Notes: generated from the letters alone by a model not told the origin. A stretch of 64,000 bases of DNA from Methylocystis sp. IM3 (GCF_038070105.1 NZ_JBBPBZ010000001.1:248001-312000), one strand, 5' to 3'. Counted from the stretch's first letter, positions 10,136 through 19,750 are shown. Numbers and translations are program-made.

Positions 10136-11581
10136 ATGCGCGGCGCCGATTTCATCGCCATCATGCCCTTCCTCGTACTCGGCGCCTCTCTAATCGCAGT
10201 CCTACTGGCGATTGCGTTTCGTCGCCGTCACGGAATAACCGCCACGCTAACGCTGCTTGGGCTTGGGCTTTCGCTGGTTTCCTTGTGGCCCGCCGCGTCT
10301 GTTTCTCCCGTTCAAGTGACGCCCCTTCTGCTCATCGACGGCTATGCGATTTTTTACCTCGGTCTCATTCTCGCCGCCAGTTTCGTCATTCTCTTGTTGT
10401 CGCATGGATATCTGGCGGTCCGCCACGATTCTCCCGAAGAGTACTATCTGTTCGAGGGCCTCGCGACAGTGGGAGCCGGCGCTCTCGTCGCCAGCAACCA
10501 CTTTGCTTCTTTCTTTCTCGGTCTCGAGATTCTCACCATTTCCTTGCTCGGGTTGATTGCTTATCCCCGCACAGAAGAAAGACCCGTCGAGGCCGGAGTC
10601 AAATACTTGATCCTCGCGGGGCTCTCTTCCTCATTCCTGCTTTTCGGCATGGCGCTTGTGTATGCTCGGCTGGGCACGCTCGAGTTCGCGCGCATAGGCT
10701 CCTTCCTAAATGCGTCCCAGGACGCCCCGTTCGACCTTTATTGGCTGACGAGCCTGGCGCTCATCATAACGGGGATTGGATTTAAGCTGTCGATCGTGCC
10801 CTTTCACATGTGGGCGCCGGATATCTACGAGGGGGCGCCGGCACCCGTGGCGGCGATTGTCGCGGCAATCTCGAAAGGCGCCGTGTTGGCTCTTTTCTTG
10901 CGCCTTTTTTTAACGACCGGCGCGCGCACCTCCAACTCGGTGGTCATATTGATCAACGTTTTAGTCATTGCATCGATAATGGTTGGCAACCTGCTTGCTC
11001 TTCAGCAAAACAACGTCAAGCGGATCCTCGCCTATTCGTCGGTCGCGCATCTCGGTTACTTATTAATCGCGTTTCTTGTCGGCGGCGATCTCGCAATCGA
11101 AGCTGTAAGTTACTATCTTGTCGCCTATTTCGTTGCTACTGTGGGCGCCTTCGGCGTTATCACGGTTCTTTCGACATCGGACAACGAGATGGAGATCGAG
11201 TTACTCGAGGACTATCGAGGCTTGATTTGGCGAAGACCCTTGATCGGCGGAGTTTTCGCCCTCACGCTGCTCTCCCTCGCCGGAGTTCCTCCCACAATGG
11301 GGTTTTTCGCAAAATTCTATGTTCTCAAGGCTGGCGTCAGCGCCGAGATGTGGCCTGCAGTCGCGGCTCTCGTCGTCGGCAGCATCATCGCCTTATTCTA
11401 TTATCTTCGGGTGATAGTAGCTTTGTGCGCGACACCTGGCGTTTGGCGGCACGATGCAAAGACGCCCTTCACAAGTGTCGTCGTGCTCGCTACGCTCACC
11501 TTGGCGTTGGTCGGACTCGGCGTCTTTCCAACGTCGTTAATTGACATGATCCAAGTCGTCGCACAAATGTCGATCAAATAG
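10136..11581 (+). CDS. nuoN: NADH-quinone oxidoreductase subunit N (NuoN)
   Basis: 481-residue third antiporter-like subunit, last gene of the operon. Shows FFLGLEILTISLLGL with the helix-5 glutamate, KLSIVPFHMWAPDIYEGAPAP with the conserved lysine, NVKRILAYSSVAHLGYLLI, and AGVPPTMGFFAKFYVLKAGV. Starts three bases after nuoM. I see no strong hairpin terminator directly after it; the next gene is convergent on the other strand. Confidence 0.95.
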   Translation: MRGADFIAIMPFLVLGASLIAVLLAIAFRRRHGITATLTLLGLGLSLVSLWPAASVSPVQVTPLLLIDGYAIFYLGLILAASFVILLLSHGYLAVRHDSPEEYYLFEGLATVGAGALVASNHFASFFLGLEILTISLLGLIAYPRTEERPVEAGVKYLILAGLSSSFLLFGMALVYARLGTLEFARIGSFLNASQDAPFDLYWLTSLALIITGIGFKLSIVPFHMWAPDIYEGAPAPVAAIVAAISKGAVLALFLRLFLTTGARTSNSVVILINVLVIASIMVGNLLALQQNNVKRILAYSSVAHLGYLLIAFLVGGDLAIEAVSYYLVAYFVATVGAFGVITVLSTSDNEMEIELLEDYRGLIWRRPLIGGVFALTLLSLAGVPPTMGFFAKFYVLKAGVSAEMWPAVAALVVGSIIALFYYLRVIVALCATPGVWRHDAKTPFTSVVVLATLTLALVGLGVFPTSLIDMIQVVAQMSIK

Positions 11582-11681
11582 CGCTTTCGATTGTAGAGCC
11601 AATGGAACCCGAGGCGCGGGCTGCTTTTCATTACCAGGCGCGGCGTAGGTCAGCGAGAACGATAGGGAGACCTGAGTCGCT

Positions 11682-12131
11682 TCATTGTCTTTCTGCCTCC
11701 GTTCGCGGAGCAGGAAGCAACTGCCATTTGAGCTCCTGTTTCGAGTCAAAATTGCAAGGCCTGTGAGCGATTACCTCTGCTTCACCGGGATACGCCTCGA
11801 GGCAACGTCCGGTATATTGGCTCGAGCTGGGCTCGACCAGCGAATTGATCGCCACAGGAGATTGGTATTTTACGTAACCGTTTAGTAGAGTCTCCAACTC
11901 GGATCGACGAACGTAAGCGGATAAATCATCCGGCCTCGCATACTTGTTCAATCGTGTTTCCAACGAACTCACTCGTTCATTCAGAGAGCGGACCATTTTC
12001 GTGAGACATTCAATCCTGGAATTGGCCGATCCTCTACGCAGATCGCAAGCGACTGCTTCTTGCGCAAGTGCTCCGGTCGAGGTCGACAGAAACATACCGA
12101 CAACTAGAGCGGAGGTCATGTTGCGTGACAT
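11682..12131 (-). CDS. Secreted coiled-coil protein of unknown function
   Basis: 149 residues. N-terminal signal peptide (hydrophobic VVGMFLSTSTGALAQ, with AQ-EA as a likely cleavage site). After it comes a short heptad-like stretch (CLTKMVRSLNERVSSLETRL, about residues 42-61) that should form a coiled coil, then a Cys-containing C-terminal half. I do not recognise a family. It faces nuoN tail to tail, with no partner in its operon. Confidence 0.55.
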   Translation of the reverse strand: MSRNMTSALVVGMFLSTSTGALAQEAVACDLRRGSANSRIECLTKMVRSLNERVSSLETRLNKYARPDDLSAYVRRSELETLLNGYVKYQSPVAINSLVEPSSSQYTGRCLEAYPGEAEVIAHRPCNFDSKQELKWQLLPAPRTEAERQ

Positions 12132-12628
12132 TGGGGGTCTCGTACATCATGGGGCGCGGTCTTGCCGCAATGCGGATCGCTCGCATCGAAAAATGCTGTC
12201 GTCGGGAGGTTTTGGGTTACTCCCACATTTTGTCGGAGTGAATTTTTCTATCGGACGGGCACACGATTTCGAAAGCTAGCTGCTCCGCCGGTAATCTGGG
12301 TTCCGCTTCCCAATCAGCAAGCGTAACAGGCATTCCTTCGGCTTCTTGTGATTCCGCTGGGAGATGTGGTCCGCGCTGCTCCGGGCATCATACGACGCCG
12401 CTGCGGAGGGGGCATCCGCCCGCGTCGGAGCCATGCCCTTACTGTATCGCGGGGGTGGCGCCCGATAAGACAAGGTCGGCCTCTTAGCTATCTCCCAAAC
12501 TACGGCGTTCGCCCTTGATCGAAATGTCCGAGCTGGGAACTCTCGGGGCAAAGAGGCCGCTGCGAGAGGTTTCGTGTGAATCAATTGGAAAACCAATTGC
12601 CGCAGCCGACCGAGGGCGCCCAAGAGGA
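12132..12628. other. Non-coding or degraded stretch
   Basis: About 500 bases between the secreted coiled-coil gene and the RibD-like stump. Several short frames are open but none has a recognisable family, a convincing ribosome binding site or continuity. The sequence upstream of the RibD-like homology (before about 12629) has no match to the intact reductase gene at 23173, so the break point is here. Confidence 0.4.
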
Positions 12629-12853
12629 ATGGTCGACGAGCCGTTTCTGACGCTTGCGCCGCAAATCGCAGGGAGAGGAATAGAGGCGCAGCGTCTGGGC
12701 CTCTTTGGCCATGGGAGGCTTCTTTCAGAAGCCGCGCCGTGGTTTTCGTTCCAGAGCGTCAAAAAGACGTCGGACCACCTGCTCCTGCGTTCCGCCTTTG
12801 CGAAAAATAGGCATGGCGCCGCGCTCCGGACAATGGCGACGCGGGGCGGATGA
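12629..12853 (+). pseudogene. C-terminal stump of RibD-like (dihydrofolate reductase fold) reductase
   Basis: About 74 residues from MVDEPFLTLAPQIAGRG to the stop, clearly homologous to the last 72 residues of the intact protein encoded at 23173-24054 (roughly three quarters identical by eye). The first about 220 residues are missing and the upstream sequence is unrelated. It converges on the intact AlkA-like gene exactly as the intact copy converges on an AlkA stump. See the finding on the reciprocal repeat. Confidence 0.8.
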
Positions 12854-13790
12854 ATCCCTTGGCTAACAGAGCGCCGCCGAGCGCGCAGAAATAGAGATAA
12901 CCCCGACGATCTCCAAAGCGCTCGATGACGTCGTCGAGCCACGCCGGATCGGACCGGCGCAGGAGACTGACGAGTCCGCGCGCCGCGCCGACGTCGCCTG
13001 GCGGGAAAATATCGAGTCGCCCGAAGCCGCGCAAAAGGACGAGGTTGGCGCTCCAGGGGCCGACGCCCGGCAGCTCGCGGAGCATGTGCAGCGCGTCCCC
13101 CGTCGGCGCCCGTGCAATATGCTCCTCGACCAAATCGCCCGCCTCGATAGCTCGCGCGACGTGGCGAAGCGCGTCCGCTTTTCGAAGGCTCAGCCCACAT
13201 GCCTTCAAGTCGTCAAGGCGAGCCTCGGCGATGGATCGGGCCGTCGGAGACGTATGGAAGGAGCGGCCCGCCTCGTCGATACGGCGGCCAAAGCGCCCGG
13301 CCAGCCGTGTTACGTTAGCTAAGCCGGCTTCGAGACTGACCTGTTGAAATGGCACCACATTCAAGAAGGTTTCGAAAAGACAGGCAAAACGAGGAGGGCG
13401 CATCCCCCGTAGCGCAACTGCTATCGAGCCGAGGGCTGGCTCTGCCTCGAGCAGTCGCTGAAGTGGCCCCGGATCCACATCCAGGCCCAGCATTCGTCGT
13501 AAAAGACTCTCAATCTGCAGCCCTGCTGCAGAAGATCCGCCGAGCATCGAATAGCGCACATCTGGCCGGTCGATGGTTCCCCGGTTTTCAACTGCGGTTA
13601 TCGCGAAACGGTCTTCTATGCGAAAGACACGTAGGTAACGCCTGCCTTCCCACTGGTCGATGCTGTTTGTAGGTCGACGCTGCAGAACCCGCACAGTTGC
13701 TTCGAGATGGAATGGTGCTCGCGTAGGAAGGCGCCGCTCGCCTGAGCTCCGTCCTAACGGGGGTTGTGTGCGCTTTTGATCATCAAACAT
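12759..13790 (-). CDS. DNA-3-methyladenine glycosylase II-like (AlkA family, HhH-GPD)
   Basis: 343 residues. Base-excision repair enzyme that removes alkylated purines. The helix-hairpin-helix LRELPGVGPWSANLVLLRGF is followed by FPPGDVGA, whose Asp is the catalytic residue in AlkA. N-terminal part fits the AlkA N-domain (FHLEATVRVLQ). The last about 35 codons overlap the reductase stump and are probably read-through: the family ends near LLAKGFIR. The ATG at 13790 lacks a clear ribosome binding site, and a start a few codons inside is possible. A diverged fragment of the same gene lies at 24005-24232. Confidence 0.82.
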   Translation of the reverse strand: MFDDQKRTQPPLGRSSGERRLPTRAPFHLEATVRVLQRRPTNSIDQWEGRRYLRVFRIEDRFAITAVENRGTIDRPDVRYSMLGGSSAAGLQIESLLRRMLGLDVDPGPLQRLLEAEPALGSIAVALRGMRPPRFACLFETFLNVVPFQQVSLEAGLANVTRLAGRFGRRIDEAGRSFHTSPTARSIAEARLDDLKACGLSLRKADALRHVARAIEAGDLVEEHIARAPTGDALHMLRELPGVGPWSANLVLLRGFGRLDIFPPGDVGAARGLVSLLRRSDPAWLDDVIERFGDRRGYLYFCALGGALLAKGFIRPASPLSGARRHAYFSQRRNAGAGGPTSF

Positions 13791-14194
13791 CGGATCACCC
13801 TCCGCGCCGATCGTGACTGTCCTGGCACAGGCGGGAGCGTAGCAGAGCGGCGCAAAAGCCCTATTTCAGCGCCCCGTGGGTGGCGTGTTGCCGCGGGAAA
13901 GACGCACAACCGAACCCAACTAAGCAGGCTATTTAGGCCCCTGCATCGTCGCCGGCGCCCGCTTTGCCGCCAGAGGCGCGCGGACCAGCATAATTTTTAT
14001 CCGCCCCCTTTCTCGCTGGTCGGGACGGGGCGCTTGGATCGTACTGCCGACGCTGGAAGCCTGGCGAAGCGTTCGATCCACGCCGCAAACATGGGCGTCA
14101 CCTTGCGCCTTCTTCGCGAATGCGATTGAAGACCCGAATAACTTCGCGAGGTCCCGCTCTATTAGTGCACGGCTTGGGATGACGACCCGGCACC
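13791..14194. other. Stretch without a supported gene
   Basis: About 400 bases upstream of the AlkA-like gene. A 121-codon frame is open on the plus strand but is Arg/Pro-rich with no family resemblance. Given the IS debris that follows, probably degraded sequence. Confidence 0.35.
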
Positions 14195-14452
14195 ATCAGT
14201 GAGGCGAGGAGGATTATAGCGGCCACATATCGACGCGGCGATCGTGAATTGCAAGGGCTTCTCTATGAGGCGGCGACAGTGATCCTGACCCGCAATTTAG
14301 CCGCCAGCACGCGGACATGGGGGCTCGCGCTCAAACAGAGGATTGGCGTCTAGCGAGCTGCGGTCGCAGTCGCGCGCAAGCTGGTGGTTATTATGCATGC
14401 GATAGTCAGGAAGGGAACCTTCTTCGATCGAATGGCGGGAATCGCCGCATGA
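14195..14452 (+). pseudogene. IS110-family transposase, C-terminal remnant
   Basis: Reading the frame of codon 14234 gives RGDRELQGLLYEAATVILTR, then an in-frame TAG at 14351-14353, then RAAVAVARKLVVIMHAI and a stop at 14450-14452. This is the conserved C-terminal region of IS110/IS116 transposases. The few residues before 14234 are in a shifted frame. No N-terminal half exists nearby. A dead fragment. Confidence 0.7.
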
Positions 14453-14856
14453 CAATTTAGGGATAGCGTTCGTTCCGAGTGCGCAAGAACGTCCCCTGCC
14501 GGGACATGGGTCGATCCATTCCGTTTAATGGGATGCGCCGCTGCTTCCAGCGGAGTGCGTCATCCACATTTGAAGGCTCTTCTCGCGAAGCCCCATCGTG
14601 CGTCGACTGATGTCGACCACGAAAACGACCCTGCACTTGGCATACGCGTCCGACGCCTTGCAAAATCGCTTGACACGAAAATCGCGATTAGACGACTCCA
14701 TCACCCCAAGATCACCGAACCGAAAGGCAAACGCCATGGTCTCGGGTGTCCGAAGTCATACCCACTGCCACTCAGACGCCCCGCCAAGGCTTGAATTTCC
14801 ACAGAGGGAACCTATGTAAAAACAAGGGTGTAGGATCGCCTTTTGGAAGATGCCAG
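14453..14856. other. Stretch without a supported gene
   Basis: About 400 bases between the IS110 remnant and the NepR-like gene. Short frames on both strands (up to 88 codons) show no recognisable family. May hold the promoter of the NepR-like gene, but I cannot point to elements. Confidence 0.35.
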
Positions 14857-15129
14857 ATGGAACTAAGGAAGGCCAACCTTACACCCGAATTGGCCGGGAA
14901 TATTCGAACGCAGCTCGGAAGGGCACTGCGCAGTGTATATAAAGCGGCTCTCGCTCGCGAGCCGCTATCTAGTGCCCTGGCGACACTGCTCCTACAGGTA
15001 GCGTTGGTAGAGCTTCTGCGAGGAAAACGTGAACAAGAACTCGCCGCCAGCGACGAACCGAGCGCCTGCCCCGTGCCCAGGGAGCGGAGCATCTGTGAGT
15101 CATCAAGTCCCGGCCATGGACCTCGCTGA
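14857..15129 (+). CDS. NepR-like anti-sigma factor (tentative)
   Basis: 90 residues from ATG 14857. The core ELAGNIRTQLGRALRSVYKA followed by ALAREPLSSALATLLLQ resembles NepR, the anti-sigma factor of the alphaproteobacterial general stress response, which binds sigma EcfG and is released by PhyR (family pattern: IG-x-x-LR-x-x-YD then EPVP-x-RF-x-x-LL). The match is partial: the EPVP and RF positions are altered. No ecfG or phyR lies nearby, although these are usually adjacent. It could be an orphan paralogue or a decayed copy. The frame is open further upstream to 14746, without support. Confidence 0.42.
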   Translation: MELRKANLTPELAGNIRTQLGRALRSVYKAALAREPLSSALATLLLQVALVELLRGKREQELAASDEPSACPVPRERSICESSSPGHGPR

Positions 15130-15223
15130 CCAGCTGGCCTATTTCGCTCCACTTCTGTCTGGCGGTAGCAAAAGGCCGAGCTAAGTCCAAGCGAGAACAA
15201 GCTTAACCGTTTCAACGAGTCCC

Positions 15224-15433
15224 GTGCCACGGATTTTCGACAGGGGAAGGACGGGGGAAGGAAGCCAGACTGATCGCCTTGTCATGCTCGGCGCCGCTGA
15301 AAGCTATGCGCGCTGGATCTTGCGGCTATTGGAAAAGAAATTCGTCGAGCTTGAGATCGTAGAGGCGGCGGGCGACAGCCCGATCGGTCGTGGCGAAATC
15401 CCACCGGGCATCGTCCTACGTGAAGCCGCTTGA
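15224..15433 (+). pseudogene. IS630-family transposase fragment
   Basis: 69 codons. The stretch YARWILRLLEKKFVELEIVE corresponds to the conserved ARWTLRLLADKLVELEIVE region in the N-terminal third of one IS630 subgroup. What follows does not continue the transposase (LKP-W and catalytic parts absent). A short isolated piece just outside the left end of the next IS. Confidence 0.5.
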
Positions 15434-15689
15434 AGGGATAAATCGAGTTTCGGCGCCCGCCTACATTTTAGCGAAGGCCGCTGAAAATGATCCGAGGCGG
15501 CGGCCACCCGAGACGAGCCATGGCTTCGACGCCGTGATGAGAATGGGTCCTGCTGCTTCGGAGTCTTGCCATCGACGCGAATGACTGCTTCATGGTCGGG
15601 GTACTTTGGGTATCCAATCCGAATACAAGTTTGCGGCCCGACGCCTCGCGCCCAATGCCGGGCTCCTCTCGGTTCGTATTGGATGCCGC

Positions 15690-17430
15690 ATTGTCTCGCC
15701 GAAAATATTCCTGAATGCTGAACCGTTGCCTCACGTAATTTGCTCCCGAACAGCGGAGGAGCGCGGGGACGACGATGAGGCGATTGAGCATGGCAACGCG
15801 TAAGGAACTGACTTCGGCTTTGGCGCAACGCTACAGGGTGGCGAACCGGGTGGAGAGAAGCCGGATTCTCGACGAGTTCGTTGGCTTGAGCGGTTTCCAT
15901 AGGAAGCATGCGATGCGGTTGCTGCGCGAAAATGGTCAGGCGTCGGCCCGGCGCGCGCGTCGGCGGATTTACGACGAGGCTGAGCGAAATGCGTTGATGC
16001 TGCTTTGGGAAGCCGCGGATCGGGTGTGCGGCAAGCGCCTGAAGGCCCTCCTGCCGATCTTGCTCGACGCGATGGAGCGGCACGGTCATATTGAGCTGGC
16101 GCCCGAAATTCGCGCCAAATTGCTATCGATGAGCGCGGCGACGATCGATCGACCGAACACTGCGACCAATCCGGGAGCAAATCGGTCGCCCGCGGCGTCG
16201 GCCTGCGGCAAGCGCCTTACGACGCAGCATCCCCGTGCGCACATCAGCGGAGTGGGACGATCCGGCACCCGGTTTCGTCGAGGCCGACCTTGTCGCTCAC
16301 AGCGGTCCTTCAGCGCGTGGCAGTTTCATCCAGACGCTCGTCCTCACCGACATCGCGACCGGGTGGACGGAATGCGCGCCGCTTCTCGTGCGAGAACAGA
16401 ATCTGTTGAGCGCTGTGCTCACGGAACTACGGAAGCAACTCCCCTTCACACTTTTGGGCTTGGACACGGATAACGACACCGTGTTTATGAATGAGACTTT
16501 GAAGACGTATTGCGAGCAAGCTGCAATCGTCTTCACGCGCTGTCGCCCTTATCGCAAAAACGACCAGGCCTTTGTCGAGCAGAAGAACGGCACTGTGGTC
16601 CGCCGAATGGTTGGTTACCGCCGCTTCGAAGGGCTCGAAGCGGCTGGCCTTCTCGCTCAGCTCTATCGTTCGGCACGTTTGTTTGTGATTTTTTTCCAGC
16701 CGTCGTTCAAACTGATCGGAAAAGAGCGTGACGGCGCGCGCGTCCGCAAGAACTACAGCGCCCCGGCAACGCCGCATCAGCGGCTGATCGCTGACGCGCG
16801 GGCGCCGGATGCAATGCGCGCCCGCGTCAATGAAATCTATGCCAGCTTAGACCCGGTTGCCTTATTGCGCGATATCCGAGCCATACAGGAGCGCTTGGCC
16901 AGGCTTACCGACGCGGCGCCAGCCAGCGATCCATCTGCGGCGCCGCCGATCGACCAGTTTCTGGCCAGCTTGCGAACAGCCTGGAAAGAGGGCACGGGCC
17001 GCCCGACTGATAGACCGATCATCAAGAAGAAGAGAGAGCGGCGACGCCCCGATCCGCTTCTCGAAGCGACGCCGCACCTCCGACAATGGTTCGAGGCCGA
17101 GCCGTGGCGGACAAGCAGTGAACTTCTATCCAAGCTCCAGGCGGAATGCCCAGGAACCTATCCGGCCAACGTGCTCCGGACTCTTCAACGGCGTCTTAAA
17201 TCCTGGCGTAGCGAGGAGGCGGCTGCGCTCTTGTTTGGCTCGATAGAATGCACGCGAGAGCCGGACTCGGTTGTCCGGTCACCAGGAGGCGCCCGTTACA
17301 TGGCTGAGGAGGCCGGTCGTTGCGCAACCCCGGCCAGCTCCACGACCGGCCTCCTCAGTCCCCTAGACTCGGGAGCAAAATAGATGAGGCAACGGCAGCT
17401 GGATTCAGGAGCATCGTTACGTGAGGCAAT
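15690..17430. mobile_element. Integrase-type (rve) insertion sequence with long imperfect ends
   Basis: About 1.74 kb. An inner 25-27 bp inverted repeat is clear: 15723-15749 and 17369-17395 share GTTGCCTCA and TTTGCTCCCGA with five differing bases between. The similarity continues outward: both sides have CCTGAAT, and a second outer motif of type ATTGYCTCRC is at 15690 on the left and, inverted, at 17430 on the right. So each end seems to hold two copies of a TTGCCTCACG-like site, as expected for a transposase binding twice per end. Carries one transposase gene with a single frameshift. Confidence 0.6.
15775..17383 (+). pseudogene. Integrase-core transposase, split by a +1 frameshift
   Basis: N-terminal HTH part (RKELTSALAQRYRVANRVER, FHRKHAMRLLRENG) lies in frame 1; the DDE integrase core lies in frame 2: FVEADLVAHSG (first Asp), LGLDTDNDTVFMNE (second Asp), KNDQAFVEQKNG (Glu). 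Reading across, one extra C at 16153-16154 in ATCGACCGAAC breaks the frame; removing it gives a smooth product through RTLRPIREQIG. Otherwise the gene looks full length (about 530 codons). It resembles the ISNCY-type integrase transposases common in Methylocystis-like genomes. Likely inactive unless the indel is a sequencing error. ATG 15775 or 15790. Confidence 0.75.
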
Positions 17431-17515
17431 ACGTCTTCTCACGCAGATTATCGCGCCATAAATGGTTGCGTTATAAGGGCAAATCTCCCCTCACGGCGCG
17501 CCCTAGGAGGTTCGG

Positions 17516-17995
17516 GTGAAGTATCCGAAGGTAGTCAAAAAGACCAAGGGCGCCGCCCCCCAACAACAATACGCCGCCCTCCCGTGGCGTCGTAAGGGGA
17601 AAGCGTTAGAAATAATGCTCATCACTTCGCGAGAGACGCGCCGGTGGGTCATTCCCAAAGGCTGGCCCATGAAAGGGCGCAAATCTCATGCAACCGCAGC
17701 TCTCGAAGCCATCCAAGAGGCGGGGCTTCTCGGCAAAATAGACAAAACGACGATTGGCGCCTTTCATTATCAAAAGAAATTGGGGAACGGCGCGACGGTA
17801 TTATGCCGCGTGGACGTTTTTCCATTGCGTGTTGTGCGGCAGCGGAAGAATTGGCCCGAGAAGCGACAGCGCGCTACAAAATGGTTCTCGGCCAGTAAAG
17901 CCGCCCGAATGGTGGACGAACCGGAACTCACCAAAATGATAAGGGGTTTTGAAAAGCTCGCGACGAAAAGCTTCAAGAAGGCCACCGCTACATGA
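17516..17995 (+). CDS. NUDIX hydrolase-like protein with degenerate Nudix box
   Basis: 159 residues from GTG 17516 behind a good TAGGAGG. N-terminal part (QYAALPWRRKGKALEIMLI, then TRRWVIPKGWPMKG) is typical of the diphosphoinositol-polyphosphate-phosphohydrolase-like Nudix proteins of Rhizobiales. The Nudix box should read RExxEExG, but here reads LEAIQEAG: the Arg and the first of the paired Glu are lost, so metal binding and catalysis are doubtful. Lys/Arg-rich C-terminus. Flanked by IS elements on both sides. Confidence 0.7.
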   Translation: MKYPKVVKKTKGAAPQQQYAALPWRRKGKALEIMLITSRETRRWVIPKGWPMKGRKSHATAALEAIQEAGLLGKIDKTTIGAFHYQKKLGNGATVLCRVDVFPLRVVRQRKNWPEKRQRATKWFSASKAARMVDEPELTKMIRGFEKLATKSFKKATAT

Positions 17996-18019
17996 GCGAT
18001 GTGCGATTTTGACGGTCAA

Positions 18020-18350
18020 TTAGACGTTGTTTGCTTTGGCGTAGGAAAGCGCGGCAGCGAGCAGGTCTGAGGGCTCATCGAGATTTGCTCGTAGCGGCAG
18101 GTAGAGAGACCCACTCGTGCATTTTTGGTTTGCCGTAGCGCGCGAAATGCCTCGCGCGTCCTCACCCAATAACGGTCTTGGCGAGGTCGGCGGGAATTTT
18201 GAGTGCGACTTCGCGTCCGAAGACGCAGGCGGTCATTTTGCGCCCAACGAAAATCGCCGGACCTCCGAACATCATGCCGCGAAGAGCTTTCGGTTCGATT
18301 GCGGCGCGTATGTTCATAAAGTGCGTCGAACAGCGACTGACAAGGTGCAC
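18020..18350 (-). pseudogene. TfoX N-terminal-domain protein, broken
   Basis: The frame from about 18320 reads RGMMFGGPAIFVGRKMTACV, the TfoX_N signature, then meets a TGA after KTVIG (about 18160), continues in the same frame as HFARYGKPKMHEWVSLPA, and must shift frame to give the usual C-terminus LLAAALSYAKANNV and the stop at 18020-18022. So there is one stop codon and one frameshift, and the first about 20 residues of the family are not convincing. These small proteins are related to the competence regulator Sxy/TfoX; function in alphaproteobacteria is unknown. Confidence 0.6.
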
Positions 18351-18567
18351 ACAAGGTGCATGAACGATGCCGTCGGCCGATGAGAGATTTTGTTGGCTTT
18401 GTCGCGCTGAAAAACAAAATTAGAGCTCCGCGCCAAGCTGAGGATGCGGATGGGTGCTGAATCGTCTCAGCGGACGAAATCGAGGCAATGGGGCATCTCC
18501 GTCCCATCGACCGCAACGGCGCCTTTGAGCCAATCAAATCGCCTCACTCGCGTCGTGTCGCCTACTC

Positions 18568-19648
18568 GACTTATTGATCCGGTACGGTGAAATCTTTAGG
18601 CGGCGTAACGCACCCGAGGGTTATGAAAATAGGCTTTGACGCGATGGGGCGAAGCTTCGACCGTATTCATGTGACCCTCGGCTGTTTTCTGAGTTTGAGC
18701 TTGGTCCGCACCGCGACCTTGGCGACGATGGCGTGTTTGAGGTCGGCGTTGAGTCGTTCGTCGAGATTCAGCTCAGGCGCGTAGCTCGAGAGATAGAACA
18801 CTTCGATCGCGTCAGTGCGCTCTGCGAGTCACGCCTTGACGATCTTCCAATGATGGACGCGCAGATTGTCGAGGATGACAAAATTTTTTCGCGCCCGCGT
18901 TCTTAATCAAGGCCTCAAAAACTTCGATCAACCTCTCGGCGTTGAATGTATCATCGATGATCATCCACCTCGCCTTGCCCTGGTTCGTCGCCCTGGCGAT
19001 CATTGACAGTTTCTGACGAGTTCCGGGGGTAAAGGCGATCGGCGTTTCGCCCTTGGGCGGATAACTGCGACCGCGAACGTCGGTGTTCACGAGGCCGGTC
19101 TCGTCACCCCAATGCATCTCGCCGCCTTCGGCTTTGGCTCGTTGTTCGAACGTCGGATATTCTTCGTCGAGCCACCGCTTGATCGCCTCCGGACGCTGCT
19201 CGTAGGCCCGCTTGATCGGCTTTTGCGGCGTGAAGCCCCAACGTTTGAGATAATTGCCGACCGCGCGCACGCATAGCTTCAGACTGAACTCGCGCTCGAT
19301 CAGCTCCGTCACCGCTGCGCGCGTCCACATACGCGCAGCTCGGCCTCCTCCTCAGGCTTGGGTTTGCGGCCTTCGCCTTGCTTCCTGCCGCGGGTTTTCC
19401 GCCTCAGTGCAGCGGCGACGCCTGCCTCGAACCGATCGATCGCCAAACGAACCGCCGGATGGGATAGCCCCGTCAACTCGACAATCCCCATCACTCTCTC
19501 GCACTTCCGGAAGAATCGGATCACTTGTTTGCGAGGCTCTAACAGAGCCTCAGAGGTTTGCTTGCGCGCGTCTTCCTTTTCCATTCCCGAGAAATAGCAT
19601 CACATCCGAACAGTACAAGATATTTTCGTGCCGGATTTATAGGCTAGC
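18568..19648. mobile_element. IS630-type insertion sequence, degraded
   Basis: Bounds are approximate. The left side at 18570 (ATCCGGTACGGTGAAATC) and the inverted right side near 19640 (ATCCGGCACGAAAATATC) are similar enough to be terminal inverted repeats around the 1 kb transposase remnant. IS630 elements duplicate TA on insertion; I cannot assign it with certainty. Confidence 0.5.
18597..19584 (-). pseudogene. IS630-family transposase, multiple lesions
   Basis: Pieces in order: N-terminal HTH (19584-19310: GIVELTGLSHPAVRLAIDRF); a frameshift with loss of about 20 codons near 19325; central part 19330-18895 (FTPQKPIKRAYEQRPEAIKR, GDETGLVNTDVRGRSYPP with the first catalytic Asp); a frameshift in an A-run/T-run at about 18888 just before ILDNLRVHHW with the second Asp; an in-frame TGA in place of Trp (about 18832); ELNLDERLNADLKHA with the third acidic residue; another frameshift near 18670 leading to the proper end HRVKAYFHNPRVRYAA. 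Clearly dead. Confidence 0.8.
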
Positions 19649-19750
19649 GCCTGGAGCCAACGAGGACTTGCGAGTGCCTGTGGCGTTCATCAAGAAAAGC
19701 AAGAAGCGATCTAATTGCGAACATCATTGCTTTGCGATGAATGTTCGGCG

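Noticed and set aside
9277..10785. A 502-codon open frame overlapping nuoM and nuoN
   Set aside because: Arg/Ser-rich, out of frame with two clear Nuo subunits; an effect of high GC.
18880..18900. Programmed frameshift in the IS630 transposase at an A-run followed by a T-run
   Set aside because: IS630 elements can use frameshifting, but this copy also has a stop codon and two other frame breaks, so it is simply dead.
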